Assembly: GCA_963765625.1 (NCBI GenBank)
Contig: CAVXXD010000005.1
Location: 310,001 to 374,000 of the forward strand
Direction: 5' to 3'
Source: CAVXXD01 sp963765625
Lineage (GTDB): Bacteria > Actinomycetota > Geothermincolia > Geothermincolales > Geothermincolaceae
DNA length: 64,000 nt
Each line of letters opens with the position of its first letter. Position 1 is the stretch's first letter. Positions 8,275 through 16,510 of the stretch are shown piece after piece. The notes beneath the pieces are model-generated. The model was not told the origin of the DNA. It was given only the letters and a program-made list of their open reading frames with translations, and searched no databases. Made by a program: the position numbers and the translations under genes.

Positions 8275-9026
8275 TCCTCCATCTGTTCCTTGATCAGCCG
8301 GTCGTAAACCCTCAACCCGATATCGATCCCCCGGTCGATGAAGTCCGGTCCGTAGACCTTGCCGGTGGAAGTGCGAAAGGTTGCCTTGATCTTCTCGATG
8401 CCGCCCAGGGATGGTATGAAGAAGTTAAGCAGGACGGAAAGGGGGACGTCATAGGAAGAAGAGGCGAGCATGGACCAGACCGTCTGGGTGAAATTGTCCG
8501 GCCCCCAGCGGAACTTGTCGGCATCGTAGAGGGTGTCGGAGATCAGCCGGGCCGCCGGCTCGCTTATCTCCTCCATCTCCCGGAAGGCTTCGTGGTTGCG
8601 GATGGCCGTAACCACCATCCGGATGTCGCCATCCTCGAGACCGCAATCGGCCAGGATGATGCCCGCCTCCTCCGCTCCCCTCTGGGCGTGGTCGGGTTCG
8701 GTCCGTTTGACGTCGTGCAGGGTGCCGGCCAGGTGGGCCAGGTGCACCAGCCCGTCCAGCCCATCCCCCGCCCGTCCCGCCGCCTCGATGAGCACCAGGG
8801 CGCCGGCGTCCACCGCCACCTTGCGGACGTGGGCCAGGCCGTGCCCCATGCGGTCATAGCGCTCCGCCACGATGTCCAGGCATTCGCATACCAGGCCGTC
8901 CTCTTCGAACATGCGCCGCGACTCCTCGACTTCCCCGGCCTTCTCTTCGTAGAAGAGCGGCTGGGGCAGAGAGGTGGCGATCTCCTCGGATATCTGTATG
9001 CACCTGCGAAGTTCTTCTTCCTGCAT
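8271..9026 (-). CDS. HD-domain metal-dependent phosphohydrolase
   Basis: An HD-superfamily protein of about 251 residues. Metal-binding residues are visible as HGLAHVRKV, then HLAHLAGTLHDVKRTEPDHA (H...HD), and a later Asp in DTLYDADKFRWGPDNF. That last motif resembles HD proteins of the YedJ/uncharacterised hydrolase group. The substrate is unknown. I prefer ATG 9026 (GGGAGAGG upstream) over the further in-frame GTG 9065 and the ATG between them. First gene of the HD-MoxR-CoxE operon. Confidence 0.82.
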   Translation of the reverse strand: MQEEELRRCIQISEEIATSLPQPLFYEEKAGEVEESRRMFEEDGLVCECLDIVAERYDRMGHGLAHVRKVAVDAGALVLIEAAGRAGDGLDGLVHLAHLAGTLHDVKRTEPDHAQRGAEEAGIILADCGLEDGDIRMVVTAIRNHEAFREMEEISEPAARLISDTLYDADKFRWGPDNFTQTVWSMLASSSYDVPLSVLLNFFIPSLGGIEKIKATFRTSTGKVYGPDFIDRGIDIGLRVYDRLIKEQMEE

Positions 9027-9145
9027 GGGCCTCTCCCGCGCTCCCTCCATCGGCTTCCGTCTCACCTAATTGTATCGGACGCTCAGGCCCGGTTGCTATA
9101 TGGCCGGATGCCATATGCGTACTGCGGGGGTCGTGAAGGGGATAC

Positions 9146-9586
9146 CTACTGATCGTAGAGATGCTCCCAGGTCATCTCCAGGGAGATCTTCCAGAGCCCG
9201 TCCTCGTTGACCAGGTAATAGACGGTGGTGGATTCGGAGTCGGTGCGGCCCCCGGGGTAGAAGGGCACTTTGGCCAGGCCGCCTTCGATGGCAACTTCCC
9301 CAGTGGTAAAATCCTGGTCGTCTTCGGCGGTCCGCCCCACCAGGGCGGCCTCGAACTCCTCGAGCGGGTAGTTGCCCTGGTCCCGGGAGGAGATGTACCG
9401 GTAGGCCGTGTAAGCGTCCTTCGCCCGCAGGGCGGAGTAGTAATCGCGTAGAACCTGTTCGGGCGGGGCCTGCTCCGGCTGCTCCGGCTGCTCCGCCTGG
9501 CTGCCGCACCCTGCCAGCATGACCACGGACAACAGGGCGACTAAAAGAGAGATCGCTGCCGTATAACCGGCTTCTTTGACGGACAC
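9146..9586 (-). CDS. Putative lipoprotein with NTF2-like (DUF4878-type) domain
   Basis: About 146 residues. GTG 9586 has a perfect AAGGAGG 6 nt upstream. The N-terminus is a signal peptide ending in the lipobox MLAGC, so the mature protein should be lipid-anchored outside the membrane. A short Glu/Gln/Pro spacer is followed by a domain beginning VLRDYYSALRAKDAYTAYRYIS. The phrase LRDYYSALRAKDAYTAY plus the FxxxL..R and W-K endings are typical of small NTF2-like lipoproteins. No catalytic role can be assigned. It lies downstream of the terminator at 9653-9683 and is probably transcribed on its own. Confidence 0.75.
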   Translation of the reverse strand: MSVKEAGYTAAISLLVALLSVVMLAGCGSQAEQPEQPEQAPPEQVLRDYYSALRAKDAYTAYRYISSRDQGNYPLEEFEAALVGRTAEDDQDFTTGEVAIEGGLAKVPFYPGGRTDSESTTVYYLVNEDGLWKISLEMTWEHLYDQ

Positions 9587-9652
9587 GTCACGCCTCCTTG
9601 TTCTACCCCGTGCTCCATACATCCGATCGAAGGTGATTATACAACACCGCAG

Positions 9653-9683
9653 AGAAAAACAGCCTGCCCGGAGGCAGGCTGTC
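9653..9683 (-). terminator. Rho-independent terminator of the FAD/Fe-S operon
   Basis: A 9-bp perfect stem (9660-9668 with 9673-9681, CAGCCTGCC) with a 4-nt loop. On the minus strand it is followed by TTTTTCTC. It sits just downstream of the stop at 9709. Confidence 0.88.
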
Positions 9684-9708
9684 ACGTCAGGATCAATAGG
9701 GTCAACCG

Positions 9709-11235
9709 TCAATCCAGGGGCAGGCCGAGGCGCCCGGGAGCCATGATATTGCGCGGGTCGATGTCAGACTTCAACTCGGCCAGTATCTCCGCGTAACTGC
9801 CCAGGCGCGGCGTCTGCAGGGTGCCGAAGTTGAAGCTGCCCGACCCACCGTAGGGCCGGTCGAAAAGCCCGCCGTCGTCCAGCACCATGTTGATGGCGTC
9901 GTAGCCGAAGGCCAGCCCGCGCTTGACGCTCTCGGAGTCGTTCATGCTGATGAAGAAGTCCAGTTCCAGCATGACGCTCCGCCCGAACTCCAGGGGCTGG
10001 GTGTATACCGTCACCTCGGTGGGCGGGAAAGGCTTGTTCCAGTTGCGGTAGTCGGTGTCGCCGAACTGCTTCTCACACAGCCGCTGGTAATTCTTGTGCA
10101 GCTCCGGCACTCGCTCCAGGGCAGTGTTGAACCAGACCACCTGGAAGGAGCCGAAGAGGCGGGTCACCCGCATGGTCACCTGCAGCACCTTGACCTCGTA
10201 GCAGATGTCGATGAGCTGGGTGAGCATGTCCAGCAGGAACTCCGGCATGAACTCGTACCCCTTGCGCTCGGCGATGCGGTCGAGCTGGGCCTCCTTCAGC
10301 CGGGCTTCTTCCTCCGTCTCCCCTCCCAGGATGACCAGGACGTTGTTGCGCGGGATCATCTCCACCAGCGACTCGGCCACGTCGTCGGTCTCCGCCGCGA
10401 ACCAGGCGAAGTAGGCGTCCTGCAGGTGGGAACATTCGTTGACGAAGTCCTCCCGGGTCACGTCGTAGAAGAAATCCACCACCGGCGTGAGGTCCTCACT
10501 CTCGAAGGTGGCCACCTTGAGCACCTCCACCGCCGGCCACTCGTAGACCTGGGTGGTCATCTCCACCATCACCCCGAAGATGCCCATGGAGGAGTGGAAG
10601 ATGCCCGAGAGGTCCGGGCCGGGGCCCTCCACGCAGACCTTCTCCGCCCCGGGCAGGGCGGCCGGACCGGTACGCAGCAGCTCGCCGTCGGGCATCACGA
10701 AGGTCATGGAGACGATGTGGTCGGTGCCCACGCCATACTTGTTGGCGGGCATGCCGATGCCCTTGTCCATGTGGTTGGTGGCCACCCCCGCGGTGTGCGG
10801 CCCGGAAGGGTTGACGGCGTAGAGGCCCTGCTGCTTGAGCAGGTTCTGCAACACCCCGAAGCGGACCGAGGGCTGGATGGTCACGCACATGTTCTCTTCG
10901 TCCACGTCGAGGATGGCGTCCATGCGGCGCAGGTCTAAAAGGATGCCGCCGCGCTGCGCGATGCAGCCGCCGGCGCAGTTGATGGCGGCGGAGGAAGGCT
11001 GGACGCCCATGCCATAGCGGCCGGCGATGCGCACCACTTCCTGCACCTGGGCGGTGTCCGCCGGCATCACCACCAGGTGGGGCTTCTTGGCCGCCTCGAA
11101 GCTGTTATCCTTGGAGTAGCCGATGAGGATGGCCGGGTCGTCGCTGACCCAGTCCTCGCCGACCACGGCGCGCACTTCCTCGAGCACCGCCACCACGGTC
11201 TTGCCTACGGATTTATCGATCACGCGTTGCGCCAT
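9709..11235 (-). CDS. FAD-linked oxidase, GlcD-like (subunit 1)
   Basis: A FAD_binding_4 (PCMH-type) flavoprotein of about 508 residues, related to glycolate/lactate dehydrogenases and 4-cresol/vanillyl-type oxidases. The FAD-binding domain spans about residues 35-230, with GMGVQPSSAAINCAGGC and GPHTAGVATNHMD in the pyrophosphate region; the substrate-cap domain follows. ATG 11235 (GGGGG upstream) leaves a 1-nt gap from the Fe-S gene; GTG 11244 is an alternative giving an 8-nt overlap. It is cotranscribed with an Fe-S protein and a second flavoprotein, so it probably passes electrons from an organic acid or alcohol to the Fe-S subunit. Confidence 0.87.
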   Translation of the reverse strand: MAQRVIDKSVGKTVVAVLEEVRAVVGEDWVSDDPAILIGYSKDNSFEAAKKPHLVVMPADTAQVQEVVRIAGRYGMGVQPSSAAINCAGGCIAQRGGILLDLRRMDAILDVDEENMCVTIQPSVRFGVLQNLLKQQGLYAVNPSGPHTAGVATNHMDKGIGMPANKYGVGTDHIVSMTFVMPDGELLRTGPAALPGAEKVCVEGPGPDLSGIFHSSMGIFGVMVEMTTQVYEWPAVEVLKVATFESEDLTPVVDFFYDVTREDFVNECSHLQDAYFAWFAAETDDVAESLVEMIPRNNVLVILGGETEEEARLKEAQLDRIAERKGYEFMPEFLLDMLTQLIDICYEVKVLQVTMRVTRLFGSFQVVWFNTALERVPELHKNYQRLCEKQFGDTDYRNWNKPFPPTEVTVYTQPLEFGRSVMLELDFFISMNDSESVKRGLAFGYDAINMVLDDGGLFDRPYGGSGSFNFGTLQTPRLGSYAEILAELKSDIDPRNIMAPGRLGLPLD

Positions 11236-11236
11236 C

Positions 11237-12493
11237 TCACTCACCCCCCTTTCCCCGCGTGCCGGCTACCAGGTCCGCTTCGACCCTCTCTCCCAGCGAG
11301 CGGGCCAGCAGGTCCACCACGCTCATCACCTCGAACCCGTCGGCCACGTTGCGCAGGTTCTGCTCGCAGAAGGGACAGGCGGTGACCACGGCTTCCGCCC
11401 CGGTCTCCTTCGCCTCGTAAAGCCGTTCCCCCGCCGACCAGGCGGCGAACTCGGGGAAGGCGGTGCGCACCCCCGCTCCCGCCCCGCAGCACCAGGCGTT
11501 GTCGCGGGAACGTTGCATCTCCACCAGTTCCAGGCCGGGAATGGCCGCGAGCACTTCGCGAGGGGCGTCGTAGACCTCGCAGTAACGGCCGAGGTGGCAA
11601 GGGTCATGGTAGGTCACCTTCATGGCCACCTCCCCCTGCGGGTCCAGCCGGCCTTCCTTCACCAGCGAAGCCAGCATCTCGGTAATGTGCTTCACCTCGA
11701 AGGGAAGGTCCTCCAGTTCGGGGTATTCCTCTTTCAGCACCGAGAAGCAACCGGAGCAACCGGTGACTACGGTCTTGACCCCGAGCTTCTTTAAAGAATC
11801 CAGGTTGGCGCGGGCCATGCGGTTGAACCCCTCCCGGTCACCCATGCGCAGGAGGGTGGAGCCGCAGCAGAGCTCGGCCTCCCCCAGGATGCCGAAGTCC
11901 ACGCCAGCCCGGGTCAGCAGGTCCGCGGCCTTCTTGAGGGTGGGAGACAGCGCCGGGTCGTAGGCGTAGGTGCAGCCGGCGTAGAGCAACACCTCCACCG
12001 GCTGGGCCGCGGCATCTTTGAGGCCCAGCTTCTTCGCCCAGGAAGCCCGCTTGGCCCGCGGCGCCTGCCAGGGATTGCCGTAGTTCTCCAGCGACTTGAC
12101 GATGGGCTCATGGGCGGGCAGGGGTGCCTTGCCGTCCAGCACCGCCTTCTCCTTTAAGGCCGTGATGGTCTTCAAGGGGTCCTTGCCGGAATAGGGGGCG
12201 CACACCGACGTACAGCCCCCGCAGGAGGTACAGGTGTACAGGGCGTGCAGCAGCTTGTCGGTGTATTCCAGTTCGCCGGTCATCAGCCCGCGGGCGATCT
12301 CCTGCTTGCCGGAGGCGTAGTAGGCCTCGAAACGCCAGCGTTTGCCGGAGGGACAGATGTCCACGAAACGGGGGTCGTCGTACTGCCCCTGGTAGACGTG
12401 GATGTATTTACAGAGGCTGCACTTGCTGCAGCGGTAAGCCATCTTCTGTACCTGCATCAGGGGATTATAAGGGTCGCGTGTCATCTTGGACAT
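11237..12493 (-). CDS. (Fe-S)-binding CCG-domain protein, GlcF/HdrD-like
   Basis: About 418 residues. The N-terminal Fe-S part has YRCSKCSLCK followed by a distant CPSG, then CTSCGGCTSVCAP. Two cysteine-rich CCG modules follow (GCTYAYDP...ELCCGS, and DPCHLGRY...WCCGAG), as in GlcF, LutA and HdrD. It should shuttle electrons between the two FAD subunits and a membrane or cytosolic acceptor. Its ATG overlaps the stop of the upstream flavoprotein (TGATG). The C-terminal CPFCEQNL motif is also typical. No membrane segment is seen. Confidence 0.9.
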   Translation of the reverse strand: MSKMTRDPYNPLMQVQKMAYRCSKCSLCKYIHVYQGQYDDPRFVDICPSGKRWRFEAYYASGKQEIARGLMTGELEYTDKLLHALYTCTSCGGCTSVCAPYSGKDPLKTITALKEKAVLDGKAPLPAHEPIVKSLENYGNPWQAPRAKRASWAKKLGLKDAAAQPVEVLLYAGCTYAYDPALSPTLKKAADLLTRAGVDFGILGEAELCCGSTLLRMGDREGFNRMARANLDSLKKLGVKTVVTGCSGCFSVLKEEYPELEDLPFEVKHITEMLASLVKEGRLDPQGEVAMKVTYHDPCHLGRYCEVYDAPREVLAAIPGLELVEMQRSRDNAWCCGAGAGVRTAFPEFAAWSAGERLYEAKETGAEAVVTACPFCEQNLRNVADGFEVMSVVDLLARSLGERVEADLVAGTRGKGGE

Positions 12494-13794
12494 CACGCCT
12501 CACCCCCTTCGGGTATCATCTGCCCGGGGTTCAAGACGCCGGACGGGTCAAGGCGGCGCTTGACCAGCCGCAGCATCTCCTCGTACTTGCCGGTCCGCCG
12601 GTAGACGGCATGGGCCAGAGCACCGTGCGGGCCGGACGGGAAGGCCCCGGCGTCCAGCAGCTTTTCCCATTCCTCCAAGGCCGGGCGGACGGGCAGTTCG
12701 TACTGGGTGTAAACCGAAGCGCCCCGTTTGACCGGCACCACCATCCGCGGCACGTCATTATTTAACATAGTGTCGAATTCCTCCACGCGCGAGAAGAGGG
12801 TGTAGAAGCCCACGGCGCCGTCCGGCGCGTTCCATGGCCGCTTGAGGGCTTCGGCGAAGGCTGGCGCCGCGTCGGGCAACTCCGGCGCTCCTCCCAGTTC
12901 CTGGTCCAGGCGCCGCCGGTAATAATCCACCAGGTCCCGCGTCCCCTCCAGTGCGGCTACTACCAGCCAGGGGGCGGCGGCCGTCTCCCCGCTCACCGCT
13001 TCCGCCTTGGCCCGGTTGAGCACCAGGCACTCTACGGCCATCTCCCGGCGGGAGATGAACTGCGCCGCCCTGAGGGCCGCCGATTCCTCCTCGAAGCCGA
13101 GGACGGTCACCCGCCTTTCTTCGAAGTGAGGATAGAGGTAGACGTAGCCCAGGTAGGCCAGCCCGAACATGTTGCGCGAGCCGAGCATGAGCCGGGAGAT
13201 GTTGGGGCCGCCGTCCTCACGCCAGTTGACCCCGTGCTCCTCGGCATGGGGCAGAGCGTGCGAGCCGCTCTTGTAGATGCGGCCATCCGCCAGCACCATG
13301 TGCAGGTTGGAGAGTTGCTTGTTGGTGTAGCGCGATGCCGAAAGTAGTATCTCCCTCTCCTGGTAGGCCGGGAGAACATAGGGGTGCCGGGCGGCGGCCG
13401 GCAGGGCCATGCGCAGGCCCAGAGCTTCCACCTCGGGCAGCAGCCGGTCCCAGGTGACTCCCGGTTCGATCCGTGCCGTCAGCTTCTTTACGTCCAGTGA
13501 GAGGATGCGGTCCATGGGGGCCTGGTCCACGATCACCCCGGGGCGTTGCGGCTCCAGCCCGAATGGCATGGGCGTGTAGACTGCCAGCCCACTCCGGGCC
13601 GCCTGGGTCAGCAGGCCCTGGAGCTCTTCCAGGCTGGCAGGCTTGGCCACGGCCAGGATGTTTCCGGCGTCTGCGTGGTCCACCAGGTAAGGCATGGCGT
13701 CGGACGGCTTCTCCGACCACCTCTCCGGGGCGAAGATGACACGCTTCATCCCCGCCAGGGGCAACGAGTACTCCCTCTCCTTCACGATCTCCAT
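12493..13794 (-). CDS. FAD-binding oxidase, GlcD/GlcE-like (subunit 2)
   Basis: A 433-residue flavoprotein with an N-terminal FAD_binding_4 domain (GLAVYTPMPFGLEPQRPGVI, then LDVKKLTARIEPGVTWDRLL) and a C-terminal cap ending with DPSGVLNPGQMIP, the usual end of FAD-linked oxidase C-domains. It is the first gene of the three-gene operon; AGGAGGTG lies upstream of ATG 13794. Having two different FAD subunits around one CCG protein recalls GlcDEF, but both are larger than a typical GlcE. The substrate is unknown. Confidence 0.85.
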   Translation of the reverse strand: MEIVKEREYSLPLAGMKRVIFAPERWSEKPSDAMPYLVDHADAGNILAVAKPASLEELQGLLTQAARSGLAVYTPMPFGLEPQRPGVIVDQAPMDRILSLDVKKLTARIEPGVTWDRLLPEVEALGLRMALPAAARHPYVLPAYQEREILLSASRYTNKQLSNLHMVLADGRIYKSGSHALPHAEEHGVNWREDGGPNISRLMLGSRNMFGLAYLGYVYLYPHFEERRVTVLGFEEESAALRAAQFISRREMAVECLVLNRAKAEAVSGETAAAPWLVVAALEGTRDLVDYYRRRLDQELGGAPELPDAAPAFAEALKRPWNAPDGAVGFYTLFSRVEEFDTMLNNDVPRMVVPVKRGASVYTQYELPVRPALEEWEKLLDAGAFPSGPHGALAHAVYRRTGKYEEMLRLVKRRLDPSGVLNPGQMIPEGGEA

Positions 13795-13995
13795 TCTTAC
13801 ACCTCCTGCTCAACGGACCTGGGCATACCGGAAGCCGGGGAAGAGTGTAAACGTCGCTGCGAAGAGGGCCCAACAGAATCAGCATGTGGCTACTGATGAT
13901 TGTTGTCTTGGGATGACCGCTAGTCAACCACCGGGGCAACCGATGAGCATAACGCGAGGTAGAATCGTTGAAACAAGTCGACAATCGACCCCATG

Positions 13996-14026
13996 TAAAA
14001 AGGGGCGGACCGAAGCCCGCCCCTTG
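13996..14026 (-). terminator. Rho-independent terminator after the SatP-like gene
   Basis: A 9-bp stem (14000-14008 with 14017-14025, AAGGGGCGG) with an 8-nt loop, followed on the minus strand by TTTTTAC. It lies 21 nt past the stop at 14047, which separates the transporter from the FAD operon. Confidence 0.87.
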
Positions 14027-14046
14027 TAGATGCTGAGATTTCCGGT

Positions 14047-14694
14047 TTAGAGATCTTCCGGGGCCTTGTAGGCATCCTTCTCGCCCATGGGCCAGATGGG
14101 AGCGATGACCTTGCCGTACATCTCGTTCCACAGCTCGGCCTGGGCCAGGTAGATGGCCGAAGCGCCACAGATGATGCCGATGACACCGGCGATCTTGAGG
14201 ACGGTACCCGACTTGCCGGGATAGGAGAACCAGGCGAAGTGGACGGCCAGCAGGCCGTAGAGGGTGGTCAGGGAGAGAAACACGAATTGCAGCACCCGGT
14301 TGACCCTCAGGGTGCCTACGAACATCAGCAGGGTGAACAGTCCCCACAGCGCCAGGTACCAGGCAAAGCCCTTGTTGGCCGGTTCGAGTACCAGAAGCGT
14401 CTTTTCACCAATCTGCCATCCCATCAGGGCAGGCTTCATGATGATGATGAACACCAGGGTCAGCCAGAAGGACCCGTAGGCGATGAAGGCGGTGGTCCCG
14501 AAGGTGTTGCCCTTCTTGTATTCCATGATCCCCGCGATGATCTGGGCGATGCCGCCCAGGAAGATGCCCATGGCCAGGATGGGCGCGTCCTGCTTGAACA
14601 GACCCGCGTTGTGCAGGTTGAGCAGGATGGTGGTCATGCCGAAGCAGGTCAGGCCCAGTACTGCCGGATTAGCCAGCTTTACGTCATCTGCCAT
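14047..14694 (-). CDS. Acetate/succinate-type transporter, GPR1/FUN34/YaaH (SatP) family
   Basis: A 215-residue integral membrane protein with six predicted helices. It begins MADDVKLANPAVLGLTCFGM, which contains the family signature NPAxLGL. Members move acetate, succinate or related monocarboxylates with protons. I chose ATG 14694 because the signature follows directly; an upstream in-frame extension lacks an RBS. The C-terminus is soluble. It sits between its own terminator and that of desulfoferrodoxin, so it is probably monocistronic. It may supply acids to the neighbouring FAD/Fe-S oxidoreductase, which is inference from position only. Confidence 0.9.
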   Translation of the reverse strand: MADDVKLANPAVLGLTCFGMTTILLNLHNAGLFKQDAPILAMGIFLGGIAQIIAGIMEYKKGNTFGTTAFIAYGSFWLTLVFIIIMKPALMGWQIGEKTLLVLEPANKGFAWYLALWGLFTLLMFVGTLRVNRVLQFVFLSLTTLYGLLAVHFAWFSYPGKSGTVLKIAGVIGIICGASAIYLAQAELWNEMYGKVIAPIWPMGEKDAYKAPEDL

Positions 14695-14821
14695 TGCTTC
14701 TTCTACTCTCCTTTCCTTTCTCTCTGCGTTTCTACTACAACCGATCCAACAAAACTTACGCAAACGGCAAGATGATAGCATGGCGCCACACTGCTAGCAA
14801 CATGAATTTTTCCGGTCACGG

Positions 14822-14853
14822 AAAAGCTTAAAGGGCGGCCTTCAGGCCGCCCT
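14822..14853 (-). terminator. Terminator after desulfoferrodoxin
   Basis: An 8-bp stem GGGCGGCC/GGCCGCCC (14833-14840 with 14845-14852) and a 4-nt loop. On the minus strand it is followed by TTTAAGCTTTT, a moderate U-tract. Confidence 0.75.
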
Positions 14854-14886
14854 CGCGCCGTATCAGGTATCCGAGGAGCTAGCGGC

Positions 14887-15264
14887 TCAGCTGCTCTTCC
14901 AGAGGCCGTGCAGGTTGCAGTATTCGCGTGCGTAGGCCCCGTCCGGCGTGGCGCCGAAAAGGGCTTCCGGGGCGCCGTTGACCTCCAGGAAGATGCGGTA
15001 GCTCAGGTTGCCCTGGATGAGCTGCGCCCACTCGATGTGGTGATCCTCGGCCATGGGGTGCGGCACACTCCCGATCTTGACCGTGATGCCTTCGGCGGTC
15101 TTCTCGATCACCGGCACGTGCTTCTCGACGGCGGCATCCACCGAGTCCTCCACCTGAAGGGCCATGGGCTGTCCGCAACAGACCAGTTCTCCCTTGCCGG
15201 CGGTTAGCACCTCCACTATGTTGCCGCAGACCTCGCACTTGTAGACCTGAAGTCTCTCCGTCAT
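14887..15264 (-). CDS. dfx: Desulfoferrodoxin (superoxide reductase)
   Basis: A 125-residue two-domain superoxide reductase that reduces superoxide to peroxide in the cytoplasm of anaerobes. The N-terminal desulforedoxin centre has YKCEVCGN and CCGQPM (four Cys for centre I). The catalytic centre II ligands are visible as EKHVP, HPMAEDHHIEW and CNLHGLW (four His and one Cys). Length and spacing match 2Fe-SOR. AAAGGAGG precedes ATG 15264. Electrons would come from rubredoxin or a rubredoxin-like donor; rubrerythrin is encoded at 55429. Confidence 0.96.
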   Translation of the reverse strand: MTERLQVYKCEVCGNIVEVLTAGKGELVCCGQPMALQVEDSVDAAVEKHVPVIEKTAEGITVKIGSVPHPMAEDHHIEWAQLIQGNLSYRIFLEVNGAPEALFGATPDGAYAREYCNLHGLWKSS

Positions 15265-15375
15265 CTGTTGTAACCTCCTTTATCAGCAAGCCTTACGTTC
15301 CAAGAGATTCTTATACCCTCGAAGCCCGGCAGCTAAACGGCTCCGGCTCGTCCCCCCTCCTCTTCATGCCCCAAC

Positions 15376-15402
15376 CCAAAAGCGGGCCGGCAAGGCCCGC
15401 CC
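15376..15402 (-). terminator. Terminator after the 105-residue hypothetical gene
   Basis: A GCGGGCC/GGCCCGC stem (15382-15388 with 15394-15400) with a 5-nt loop and, on the minus strand, a short TTTT run. It lies 36 nt past the stop at 15438. Confidence 0.7.
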
Positions 15403-15437
15403 TCATGCACGATCGGCCTTCGCGGCCAAGACGGCCG

Positions 15438-15755
15438 CTATTCCTTGTTGAACATCTCGAAGAGCATGTGAGGTGTGATAGCATCCTCCCGCGTTTCGCT
15501 GGCATAGTCGTCGATGTAGGGTACGGCCAGCTTATTCCAGGTCTCATGGTCCCAGGGGCTGTCGTTGTTGATGATGGCCACCGTGTATCCCTCGCCGTCG
15601 TTGGTCATGGCCTGGATCTCCTGCGTCTTGACATTTTTCTCCAGTATCTCGGTGATGGCGTCCCGTAGCAGGGTAAGCGCCGCACTGTTCCCTACGATAC
15701 TGGCCTTGTCATGAAAGAAGAACTGAGAAAAAATGTGCAGCAAGGGATAGTCCAC
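15438..15755 (-). CDS. Hypothetical protein, 105 aa
   Basis: Starts at GTG 15755, with GAGGAGGTG about 8 nt upstream, and reads MDYPLLHIFSQFFFHD. The sequence has a helical N-terminus (LLRDAITEILEKNVKTQEIQ) and a C-terminal part with aromatic and acidic residues (NDSPWDHETWNKLAVPYIDD). No signal peptide or membrane helix is seen, and I recognise no family. Codon use matches its neighbours, and a strong RBS plus its own terminator argue that it is expressed. Confidence 0.75.
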   Translation of the reverse strand: MDYPLLHIFSQFFFHDKASIVGNSAALTLLRDAITEILEKNVKTQEIQAMTNDGEGYTVAIINNDSPWDHETWNKLAVPYIDDYASETREDAITPHMLFEMFNKE

Positions 15756-15947
15756 CCTTGTTCACCTCCTCGTCACGCTCCAAGCTCAACGCTTCACTTA
15801 GTTCGATGACTATTGTAACACGTTGAAGAGAATAACGTGCTTGTAAACGAGCTGAAAAATGTCGGCTCCAGGGAAGCACAAACCAGGGCGGAAAGGAATG
15901 GGAATTTGCCTTGCGCCGTGAAACCCTGCTCCTGGAGCCTGACGATA

Positions 15948-16220
15948 TTAATACTGATAAGAGTCCCGCGACTCAGTACGCCTCGGCCTGGCCTCGCTCA
16001 CATTGATGCCGCGCCCGCCTACGTCCTTGCCGTTCAAAGCTTGAATGGCCGAACGGGCCGCCTCTTCGTCGCTCATCTCCACGAAACCGAATCCCTTGGA
16101 ACGGTTGGTGCTGCGATCGATGATCACCTCAGCCGAATCCACCGAACCGAATTCGCTGAAGAGCGTACGAAGCTCTTCCGAATCCGTGGAATAACTCAGA
16201 TTTCCCGCGTAAATCCTCAC
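15948..16220 (-). CDS. RRM-domain RNA-binding protein
   Basis: A single RNA recognition motif of 90 residues. RNP2 is IYAGNLSY and RNP1 is KGFGFVEM, both intact with the aromatic residues that stack on RNA bases. A short Arg/Ser/Tyr-rich tail follows. Bacterial single-RRM proteins (Rbp type, often cold-induced) bind single-stranded RNA. It starts at GTG 16220 with GGAGGGGG upstream. The leader holds an intrinsic terminator (16247-16275) between its promoter and the RBS, which suggests attenuation or autoregulation. Confidence 0.94.
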   Translation of the reverse strand: MRIYAGNLSYSTDSEELRTLFSEFGSVDSAEVIIDRSTNRSKGFGFVEMSDEEAARSAIQALNGKDVGGRGINVSEARPRRTESRDSYQY

Positions 16221-16246
16221 CCTATTTCACCCCCTCCTGTCCTCAT

Positions 16247-16275
16247 ACAAAAACCGAGGATACGGTCTCCTCGGT
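16247..16275 (-). promoter_or_regulatory. Leader terminator/attenuator of the RRM gene
   Basis: On the minus strand, ACCGAGGA (plus 16268-16275) pairs with TCCTCGGT (plus 16253-16260) around a 7-nt loop, followed by TTTTTGTATG. It lies between the candidate promoter (16314-16342) and the RRM start at 16220, so transcription must pass it to reach the gene. No upstream minus-strand gene needs this terminator, because the acyltransferase has its own at 16511-16544. Confidence 0.7.
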
Positions 16276-16313
16276 CCTCACAGCTAACTTACCTTGAAAA
16301 ACCGGACGTGCAT

Positions 16314-16342
16314 ATCATAGCAAAAACCATGCCCCGGTTCAA
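16314..16342 (-). promoter_or_regulatory. Sigma-70-type promoter for the RRM gene
   Basis: On the minus strand, TTGAAC (16337-16342) and TATGAT (16314-16319) are separated by 17 nt. The predicted transcription start near 16307 gives an ~87-nt leader containing the attenuator hairpin. Confidence 0.7.
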
Positions 16343-16393
16343 CACAGATTTGATAACCCATAAAGCCGCTTTCCGACAGGCCGTTCCTTGCTA

Positions 16394-16421
16394 TTGTTAA
16401 AAACCATTCAGCCATTATAAT
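16394..16421 (+). promoter_or_regulatory. Promoter of tRNA-Lys
   Basis: TTGTTA (16394-16399), 16-nt spacer, TATAAT (16416-16421). The start site is predicted at about 16428, essentially the first base of the tRNA at 16429. It diverges from the RRM promoter. Confidence 0.72.
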
Positions 16422-16428
16422 TGTTTGT

Positions 16429-16504
16429 GGGCCGCTAGCTCAGTTGGTAGAGCACCGGACTTTTAATCCGTAGGTCGAGGGTTCGAGTCCCTCGCGGCTC
16501 ACCA
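16429..16504 (+). tRNA. tRNA-Lys (anticodon TTT)
   Basis: A complete 76-nt cloverleaf. The acceptor GGGCCGC pairs with GCGGCTC, with one G-U pair. The D-arm is GCTC...GAGC, the anticodon loop CTTTTAA reads TTT, and the T-arm is GAGGG-TTCGAGT-CCCTC. The 3' ACCA end is encoded in the DNA. It decodes AAA/AAG. The promoter is directly upstream and a hairpin lies 7 nt downstream. I see no repeat of its 3' end in the window, so there is no evidence of an integrated element here. Confidence 0.97.
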
Positions 16505-16510
16505 GAATAA

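Noticed and set aside
16247..16275. RRM leader as a known riboswitch class
   Set aside because: Only one simple terminator hairpin is visible and no conserved aptamer core could be recognised, so it is kept as a generic attenuator.
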